DNA of 36,254 bases from DAOQAU01 sp035354275. Lineage in GTDB: Bacteria > Cyanobacteriota > Vampirovibrionia > Gastranaerophilales > Gastranaerophilaceae. Under the pieces are notes generated by a model. The model did no database searches and was not told where the DNA came from. It saw nothing but the letters and a program-made list of their open reading frames with translations. Positions 31,848-36,254 of the stretch are shown piece after piece; positions within the stretch are counted from its first letter, which is position 1; each line of letters opens with the position of its first letter. A program made the position numbers and the translations under genes. Location of the stretch: contig DAOQAU010000011.1 in the NCBI GenBank assembly GCA_035354275.1, forward strand, positions 1 through 36,254, in the 5' to 3' direction.

Positions 31848-32750
31848 TTATTTATTTCCAACTTTTTCATATTTGCACAAAGGAAATCCCAATTTTTCCC
31901 TCTGCTCTACGTATAATTTTGCAACTGCAGCAGCCATTGTTCTCACTCTGTTTATGAAATTTATTCTTTCATCTTTGCTTATAACTCCTCTTGCATCAAG
32001 CAAATTAAATGTATGCGAACACTTGAGAACATAATCATAAGCGGGCAAAACCAATTCTTTGCTAACACAATTTTCAACCTCTTTTTGGTATAAGTCAAAC
32101 ATTTTAAAAAGTGAATCGGCGCAAGAAACTTCAAAGTTATATTTGGACTGCTCAATCTCGTTTTGAAGATAAATTTCTCCGTATTTAAGCTCGTTGTTCC
32201 ACTTAACATCAAAAACAGAATCTACATTTTGAAGGTACATAGCAATTCTTTCAAGTCCGTAAGTCAATTCAAGTGCTACAGGGCGAATTTCAAGCCCGCC
32301 GACTTGTTGAAAATAAGTAAATTGAGTGATTTCCATTCCGTCAAGCCAAACTTCCCAGCCCACGCCGGCAGCTCCGAGAGTAGGTGATTCCCAGTTGTCT
32401 TCAACGAACCGCACATCGTGTTTACTCAAGTCAATTCCCATAGCTTCTAAACTTTTTAAATAAAGCTCCTGAGCATCGTCGGGCGAGGGTTTTAAGATAA
32501 CCTGATACTGAAAATAATGTCCCAATCTGTTAGGGTTTTCGCCGTATCTGGCATCAGTCGGCCTTCTGCAAGGCTCAACCATGGCAGTATTCCACGGCTC
32601 AGGGCCCAAAGAGCGCAAAAAAGTAGCAGGATTCATTGTCGAAGCACCTTTTTCAATGTCGTAAGGCTGTTGAATTATACAACCGTAATCTGACCAGAAT
32701 TTTGAAAGATTTAAAATCAATTCCTGAAAATTTAATGCTTTTTCTGCCAT
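31848..32750 (-). CDS. glyQ: Glycyl-tRNA synthetase alpha subunit
   Basis: This is a 300-residue catalytic alpha subunit of the bacterial alpha2-beta2 glycyl-tRNA synthetase. Diagnostic segments include FWSDYGCIIQQPYDIEKGA, MNPATFLRSLGPEPWN, YVEPCRRPTDARYGENPNR-like (here MVEPCRRPTD), RFVEDNWESPTLGAAGVGWEVW and ITQFTYFQQVGG. GGGA precedes the ATG at 32750. The beta subunit gene glyS, needed for tRNA recognition and often adjacent, is absent; two amino-acid permease genes follow instead. A strong promoter is proposed 50-78 bases upstream, with a leader of about 43 bases and no T-box features. Confidence 0.96.
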   Translation of the reverse strand: MAEKALNFQELILNLSKFWSDYGCIIQQPYDIEKGASTMNPATFLRSLGPEPWNTAMVEPCRRPTDARYGENPNRLGHYFQYQVILKPSPDDAQELYLKSLEAMGIDLSKHDVRFVEDNWESPTLGAAGVGWEVWLDGMEITQFTYFQQVGGLEIRPVALELTYGLERIAMYLQNVDSVFDVKWNNELKYGEIYLQNEIEQSKYNFEVSCADSLFKMFDLYQKEVENCVSKELVLPAYDYVLKCSHTFNLLDARGVISKDERINFINRVRTMAAAVAKLYVEQREKLGFPLCKYEKVGNK

Positions 32751-32799
32751 AATATTCCCAACTAGCGTAACAAATACACTCTTTTTCTGCCGCTTAAAT

Positions 32800-32828
32800 A
32801 TTATAGCGGTAACAAATCAAAATTGCAA
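32800..32828 (-). promoter_or_regulatory. Promoter of the glyQ-permease operon
   Basis: On the minus strand the -10 is a perfect TATAAT (32800-32805), the spacer 17 bases and the -35 TTGCAA (32823-32828, 4 of 6). The start is expected near 32793. Confidence 0.6.
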
Positions 32829-32854
32829 TAAAACAGGCATAAATATTAACTTAT

Positions 32855-32884
32855 TTGACAGAGTTTAAACATTTGAATTATGAT
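32855..32884 (+). promoter_or_regulatory. Promoter of the P-loop kinase gene
   Basis: Perfect TTGACA (32855-32860), an 18-base spacer and TATGAT (32879-32884, 5 of 6). The start is expected near 32891, so the leader would be only about nine bases, with GAGG at its very 5' end. Confidence 0.6.
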
Positions 32885-32899
32885 TAAAAAGAGGTAAAT

Positions 32900-33418
32900 A
32901 TGGCAGATAAAATTATAATTTTTTCAGGCAAACAATATTCGGGCAAAGACACAGTTGCAAAAATTATGATGCAGGAAATGCCAGAATATAAACGTTTTGC
33001 AATGGGTGATGTCATAAAACTTGAATACGGACAGAAAAAAGGACTTTCTTACGAAGAAATCGAAAAAAATAAACCGCTTTACAGACAGGATTTGATAGAT
33101 TTGGGAAATTGGGGACGCTCACAGCATCCCGATTATTGGCTTAAAAAAATCATCTCACAGCCGGGCAAAATTATGGTAACTGATGTCAGAGTCCCTCACG
33201 AATTGGAAATCTTCAGGGCAGCAGGTGCAATCGCAATAAGAGTGGAAGCTTCAAGGCAAGTAAGAGCTTCCCGCGGTGAATTAATAGGCGAAAACGATGT
33301 TACAGAAGTCGGACTGGACCACATAACCGACTGGGGTTTTGTAATCGAAAATAATTCAACTTACGAAAAACTGAAAGAACAAACTTTTGAAGTGATTAAA
33401 CAATTATCTGCCTGCTAA
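32900..33418 (+). CDS. P-loop kinase resembling animal-type phosphomevalonate kinase / dNMP kinase
   Basis: This is a 172-residue nucleoside-monophosphate-kinase-fold protein. The P-loop is FSGKQYSGKDT (8-18). The layout follows the animal-type phosphomevalonate kinase family: a second S/G-K repeat in the P-loop, LEYGQKKGLSYEEI, then YRQDLIDLGNWGRSQHPDYW, the strand IMVTDVRVPHELEIFRAAGAIAIRVEAS, an Arg-rich lid (RQVRASRG), and VGLDHITDWGFVIENN at the end. Phage deoxynucleotide kinases share part of this pattern, so the substrate is open. Human PMVK is slightly longer (about 190 residues). No mevalonate-pathway gene is nearby. AGAGG precedes the ATG. Its end overlaps the convergent glycosyltransferase gene by 15 bases. 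Confidence 0.7.
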   Translation: MADKIIIFSGKQYSGKDTVAKIMMQEMPEYKRFAMGDVIKLEYGQKKGLSYEEIEKNKPLYRQDLIDLGNWGRSQHPDYWLKKIISQPGKIMVTDVRVPHELEIFRAAGAIAIRVEASRQVRASRGELIGENDVTEVGLDHITDWGFVIENNSTYEKLKEQTFEVIKQLSAC

Positions 33419-34372
33419 AAATCCGAAAACCTTTTTAAAATCAATTTTAAAATAAGATAAAATGATTTGTAAGACAAGTCCGTTTGTGCCGCGTGTGCCT
33501 ATAGCTTTATTAAATGATTTTTTATTTTTAAAGATAAAATTCAAAGTGTCACGTCTTATTTTTCTGTTGTTGTCAAGGTTTAATTTTGTTACCTCGTCGC
33601 AGTGATAACGCTTTTCGCCGCAAACCTGATTTGAGGCACCGGCGTTATTCTTATGTCTGCGATAACCCACCAAAGGTGCGTAAACAATTGCAGAACCGCC
33701 AAGTAAATGTGCAAAATTCAGCAAAAATTTATCAGGACAAATTCTCCAATTTTGGGGTGTGTCGTAATTTAAAAATAAATCAAGTGCCGATTTTCTGAAC
33801 ATATTTGCGCTCATTGCAGACCAATACCAGCCGCCGAAAGGCTTTTTCTTAAGCGTAAAAACTTCAAAATCCACATTATCAACATCGATTTTAAGTAAAT
33901 CTTTCAGCGATTTAAGTTCAAAACTTTTTTCCTTTTGAAAAGATGAAACCGAGTAAGTCGTGTGAATTTCTTCATGCTCGCCGATTTCTACGATTTGAGC
34001 CGAAACAAAAGCGACACTTGTTGACAAGTGAACTCTCAAAAGCGTTTTGGCATAATCTTTTATTAAAATGTCATCTGAATCAACAAAGCAAATAAACTGT
34101 CCCTGAGTATTCTTAAGCCCTGTCTGAATTGCAGCCATTTGACCTTTGTTACAATCATGTTCGATAATTTTTATTGGAACACGTTTATTTTTTTGCGCAA
34201 ATTCTTTTATCTTCTCGACGGATTTATCTTTAGAACAATCATCCACAACAATTATTTCAATATTTTCATAAGTCTGATTTTTAATGCTTTCGAGCGTTTT
34301 AACGACGTAATCTTCGTAGTTAAAAGAAGTTACGACAAAAGAAACTAGCGGTAATTTTAATAAATCAGTCAA
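33404..34372 (-). CDS. Family 2 glycosyltransferase
   Basis: This is a 322-residue GT-A-fold transferase. The N-terminal nucleotide-sugar domain shows VSFVVTSFNYEDYVVKTLESI, the acidic pair in IIVVDDCSKD (D44, D45), and a DXD-like FVDSDD (D98, D100, D101). The middle contains KPFGGWYWSAMSANMFRKSAL and a His/Arg/Lys-rich stretch (GYRRHKNNAGASN) typical of acceptor-side loops. No membrane helices are seen, so it is probably a cytoplasmic or peripheral enzyme for polysaccharide or lipid glycosylation. The donor and acceptor are unknown. The ATG lies inside the end of the DUF475 gene (8-base overlap), so the two are coupled. Confidence 0.87.
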   Translation of the reverse strand: MTDLLKLPLVSFVVTSFNYEDYVVKTLESIKNQTYENIEIIVVDDCSKDKSVEKIKEFAQKNKRVPIKIIEHDCNKGQMAAIQTGLKNTQGQFICFVDSDDILIKDYAKTLLRVHLSTSVAFVSAQIVEIGEHEEIHTTYSVSSFQKEKSFELKSLKDLLKIDVDNVDFEVFTLKKKPFGGWYWSAMSANMFRKSALDLFLNYDTPQNWRICPDKFLLNFAHLLGGSAIVYAPLVGYRRHKNNAGASNQVCGEKRYHCDEVTKLNLDNNRKIRRDTLNFIFKNKKSFNKAIGTRGTNGLVLQIILSYFKIDFKKVFGFLAGR

Positions 34373-35408
34373 CGTTTTCCCTCAATTTTTTATTATGGAT
34401 TAAAGATGAAATAAATGCACCCGCAATAAAGATTAGCCCTATAGACCCTGTTAAAATCTCATTGACCTTATAAAAAGTAGAAACAAGCATGATTAAGGAC
34501 AGAGCCCCGATTGCCCAATGAGCACCGTGTTCCAAATACAAATATTTGCCTAAGGTTTTCTTTTCGACAAGCATCATCGTAAGCGACCTTACAAACATCG
34601 CTCCGATTGACAATCCTATTGTAATTATTAAAATATCCTTACTGAGAGCAAAAGCACCCAAAACACCGTCTAATGAAAAAGAAGCGTCAATTAATTCCAA
34701 ATACAAAAATCCCATTAAGCCGCTCCCTTTAACGGTTTGAGCAATAAGTTTCGTACTTTCTTCTTCTTTTTGTTCAAGCCATTGAGTAATTCCGTCTATT
34801 AAAAGATAAATGACCACGCCGAAAATACCTGCAAGGACAACATACAGTCTTTCATTTTGAACAACATAATGCTGGGTTAAAAACAAAAAAATCAAAGTCA
34901 CAATTGTTTCAGCACCCTTAATGTTTCCCATTTCTTTAAATCGTTTTTCAATCCACTTAAGCCAATGAAGCTCTTTTTCATCGTTGATAAAATAATCAAG
35001 AAATAACATCATCAAAAAAGTTCCGCCGAAAGAAACAATCGGCGCATGGGTCAAATGCAGGTAATGTTCGTACATTTTAGAATCAGTCAGTGCTATTTTA
35101 ACGACTTCAAAAAGTCCCAAATGAGCAAAAACAGCAACTACAAGCACGGGAAACAAAAATCTCATCCCGAAAACCGCAATCGCAATCCCCCAGGTTAAAA
35201 ATCTTCGACGCCATTTTTCGTTCATTTTTTCAAGTTTCATGGCATTTACAACAGCATTATCAAAGGACAAACTCACTTCCAAAACGCTAAGTACAAAAGC
35301 TATAAAAACAGTTGTCAAGCCGCTTCCCTGATGTACATGTTCTCCCCAAAAATATGCCAAAACAAGCCCTACAATAGTTACCAAATAAGAACTAAAAAAA
35401 TAATTCAT
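34365..35408 (-). CDS. DUF475/TerC-like integral membrane protein
   Basis: This is a 347-residue polytopic protein of the DUF475 group, related to TerC/YkoY metal-ion exporters. The core motif SVLEVSLSFDNAVVNA (40-55) has the acidic pair E43 and D49 in membrane helices, and the mirrored motif LYLELIDASFSLDGVLGAFAL recurs in the second half. Both are expected to line a cation path. About nine hydrophobic helices are visible. TerC-family members support manganese efflux and metalation of exported enzymes; that role is inferred. GAGG lies ahead of the ATG, and a promoter with perfect TATAAT is proposed upstream. It is operonic with the glycosyltransferase gene, whose product might need metal, but this is speculation. 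Confidence 0.87.
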   Translation of the reverse strand: MNYFFSSYLVTIVGLVLAYFWGEHVHQGSGLTTVFIAFVLSVLEVSLSFDNAVVNAMKLEKMNEKWRRRFLTWGIAIAVFGMRFLFPVLVVAVFAHLGLFEVVKIALTDSKMYEHYLHLTHAPIVSFGGTFLMMLFLDYFINDEKELHWLKWIEKRFKEMGNIKGAETIVTLIFLFLTQHYVVQNERLYVVLAGIFGVVIYLLIDGITQWLEQKEEESTKLIAQTVKGSGLMGFLYLELIDASFSLDGVLGAFALSKDILIITIGLSIGAMFVRSLTMMLVEKKTLGKYLYLEHGAHWAIGALSLIMLVSTFYKVNEILTGSIGLIFIAGAFISSLIHNKKLRENVD

Positions 35409-35436
35409 TTAAACCTCATTCAAACTTTCCTCTCTA

Positions 35437-35464
35437 ATTATATAACATTTTGGCTTTAAATCAA
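35437..35464 (-). promoter_or_regulatory. Promoter of the DUF475-glycosyltransferase operon
   Basis: On the minus strand the -10 is a perfect TATAAT (35437-35442), the spacer is 16 bases and the -35 is TTGATT (35459-35464, 4 of 6). Confidence 0.5.
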
Positions 35465-35574
35465 TTTATTAAAAAATAACTCCGTCGGGCAGTGGTATTT
35501 TAAAAATTTTCCACTTAAACTACACATAGCTAATTTGTTATCCAAGATGTCCCCAAACACTATGGAGCACGAAA

Positions 35575-35808
35575 ATGAATAGTCGCGCAAAAGTCTGTGA
35601 CTTTATGTCACATGAAAATTCTGTCAAAAATCTTCTCAAAAAAGGATTTAATAAAGTTTTTACCTATCCTCAAAGTGACGCCAGAGAAGTTGCAAAAATT
35701 ATGGCAGATATAAACACAGATTCTCTGCCCGTTCTGCTAAGCCCATGGAGTAAAAAACTTGTCGGAATCATTGAATTAAGAAAAATTAAAAAATTCTTAG
35801 ACGATTAA
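35575..35808 (+). CDS. Single-CBS-domain small protein
   Basis: This is a 77-residue protein consisting of a short basic leader and one CBS-like unit. The pattern FTYPQSDAREVAKIMADINTD is the opening strand and helix (T-V-x-P-x-x-x-x-x-x-A-A-x-x-M). It is followed by SLPVLLSPWSKKLVGIIELRKIKKFL, the closing P-V-V-D-x-x-x-x-x-V-G-I-I-T-x-x-D-I. CBS units normally come in pairs that bind adenine nucleotides, so this protein would have to dimerise or bind another CBS protein. GGAG is 7 bases before the ATG. The 3' end overlaps a convergent gene by 23 bases. Confidence 0.75.
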   Translation: MNSRAKVCDFMSHENSVKNLLKKGFNKVFTYPQSDAREVAKIMADINTDSLPVLLSPWSKKLVGIIELRKIKKFLDD

Positions 35809-36058
35809 GATTTTTAGCCAAAAGATAAAAAACCCCTACAATGCCGGTGGAAATTAAAAGTCCCCTAAAGTTTTTGGCATCGCTATGGCGTTTCAATTTA
35901 TTTTGGCTTTCAAAAACATCTTTATGCAATTCTTTAAATTTTTTTCTTGCCTCTTTATCACTATAAATTTCCGGATTAGGTATATCATTGGGCGGCACAA
36001 TAACACCCACATTGGGTTTTGCAACTTTTATAACATCACTTTTATCTACCGTAGTCAT
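35786..36058 (-). CDS. Unknown protein with C-terminal membrane anchor, 90 aa
   Basis: This is a 90-residue protein with no recognised family. A Pro/Asn/Val-rich N-terminal part (KPNVGVIVPPND, about 14-25) is followed by a charged helix (about 33-62). A single hydrophobic segment at about 66-81 (GLLISTGIVGVFYLLA) precedes a basic end (KNLNRLRIF), which suggests a tail-anchored or small inner-membrane protein. No clear ribosome site precedes the ATG, only A/T-rich sequence. The 3' end overlaps the CBS gene by 23 bases on the opposite strand. Coding status is less certain than for its neighbours. Confidence 0.55.
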   Translation of the reverse strand: MTTVDKSDVIKVAKPNVGVIVPPNDIPNPEIYSDKEARKKFKELHKDVFESQNKLKRHSDAKNFRGLLISTGIVGVFYLLAKNLNRLRIF

Positions 36059-36092
36059 AATTTAATAAAAACAAAAAGCAAAAAGAAATTGC

Positions 36093-36254
36093 TTAAATAT
36101 GAATCAAAAACCTGAAATAAATATAAATTGAACTTAAAATAAGCGAAACAAATGTAATTAATGCCCCATATTTAAAAAATTCCATAAAAGAAATCGGATG
36201 ACCTGCTTTAGCAGAGGTTTCCACCACAATAACGTTTGCGGCTGCGCCAATAAT
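36093..36254 (-). CDS. C-terminal end of an ArsB/NhaD-type ion permease
   Basis: This is a partial gene: only the last 53 residues and the stop lie in the window. The segment GAAANVIVVETSAKAGHPIS followed by FMEFFKYG matches the C-terminal GA[SA]ANVIV-x-x-x-A-x-x-x-G...F-x-x-[FY]-x-x-x-G block of the ArsB/NhaD/P-protein ion-transporter superfamily. A last membrane helix follows (ALITFVSLILSSIYIYF). The substrate (anion, arsenite or sodium/proton) cannot be told from this end. The gene for the 90-residue unknown begins 34 bases downstream on the same strand. Confidence 0.75.
   Translation of the reverse strand: MIGAAANVIVVETSAKAGHPISFMEFFKYGALITFVSLILSSIYIYFRFLIHI

Noticed and set aside
1..36254. 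tRNA, rRNA, tmRNA or other structured RNA genes
   Set aside because: All gaps were read on both strands by eye; none showed a cloverleaf, CCA end or conserved RNA block, though a small novel RNA could be missed.

Overview
The window is AT-rich chromosomal DNA. It most likely comes from a non-photosynthetic relative of cyanobacteria, the gut-type Melainabacteria/Vampirovibrionia (Gastranaerophilales-like). This assignment is inference, resting on three things: housekeeping genes of cyanobacterial flavour (a PgpH-YbeY-DgkA run, an NblS/WalK-like kinase, a Ski2-like helicase with an arch domain), Gram-negative-type lipoprotein maturation (LspA), and several lineage-specific proteins that share a short N-terminal N..F.G-like motif. 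I found no rRNA, tRNA, CRISPR array, phage gene or insertion sequence. No intergenic gap exceeds about 220 bases.

Layout. Positions 1-890 hold two minus-strand unknowns, the first cut by the window edge and carrying a membrane helix. Positions 1031-4095 are a plus-strand operon: c-di-AMP phosphodiesterase PgpH, YbeY and undecaprenol/diacylglycerol kinase. Positions 4098-6535 (minus) are a 464-residue repeat protein, probably a beta-solenoid, and homoserine kinase. Positions 6709-11450 (plus) are a HicB-like mini-protein, a solitary FliI/YscN-type ATPase, a strong 21-bp palindrome, and a compact operon of PQ-loop/SemiSWEET-like protein, secreted NTF2-like protein, LspA, RluD and a small membrane coiled-coil protein. 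Positions 11577-12212 encode an ankyrin-like unknown.

Positions 12235-24883 are one long minus-strand block. In transcription order it holds a 114-residue unknown, a TPR protein, a YkgJ-type Cys-cluster protein, then (behind a near-consensus promoter) smc, scpA, scpB and a membrane-anchored matrixin-type protease with TPRs, followed by a lineage-specific unknown, a COG2509 flavoprotein and a WalK/NblS-like histidine kinase. Positions 25091-28650 (plus) are seryl-tRNA synthetase overlapping a Ski2/Mtr4-like helicase. Positions 28667-32750 (minus) are glyQ abutting two paralogous APC amino-acid permeases. Positions 32900-36254 hold a P-loop kinase resembling animal-type phosphomevalonate kinase, a family-2 glycosyltransferase overlapping a DUF475/TerC-like membrane protein, a single-CBS-domain protein, a small membrane-anchored unknown and the end of an ArsB/NhaD-type permease.

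Most of the window is core cell biology: chromosome condensation, envelope lipid recycling, c-di-AMP turnover, translation and amino-acid supply. The less explained elements are the N-terminal-motif proteins and a near-identical 15-base motif upstream of two of them, the 16-17-residue repeat protein, the octamer array at the serS start site, the metzincin at the end of the condensin operon, and the isolated export-type ATPase.
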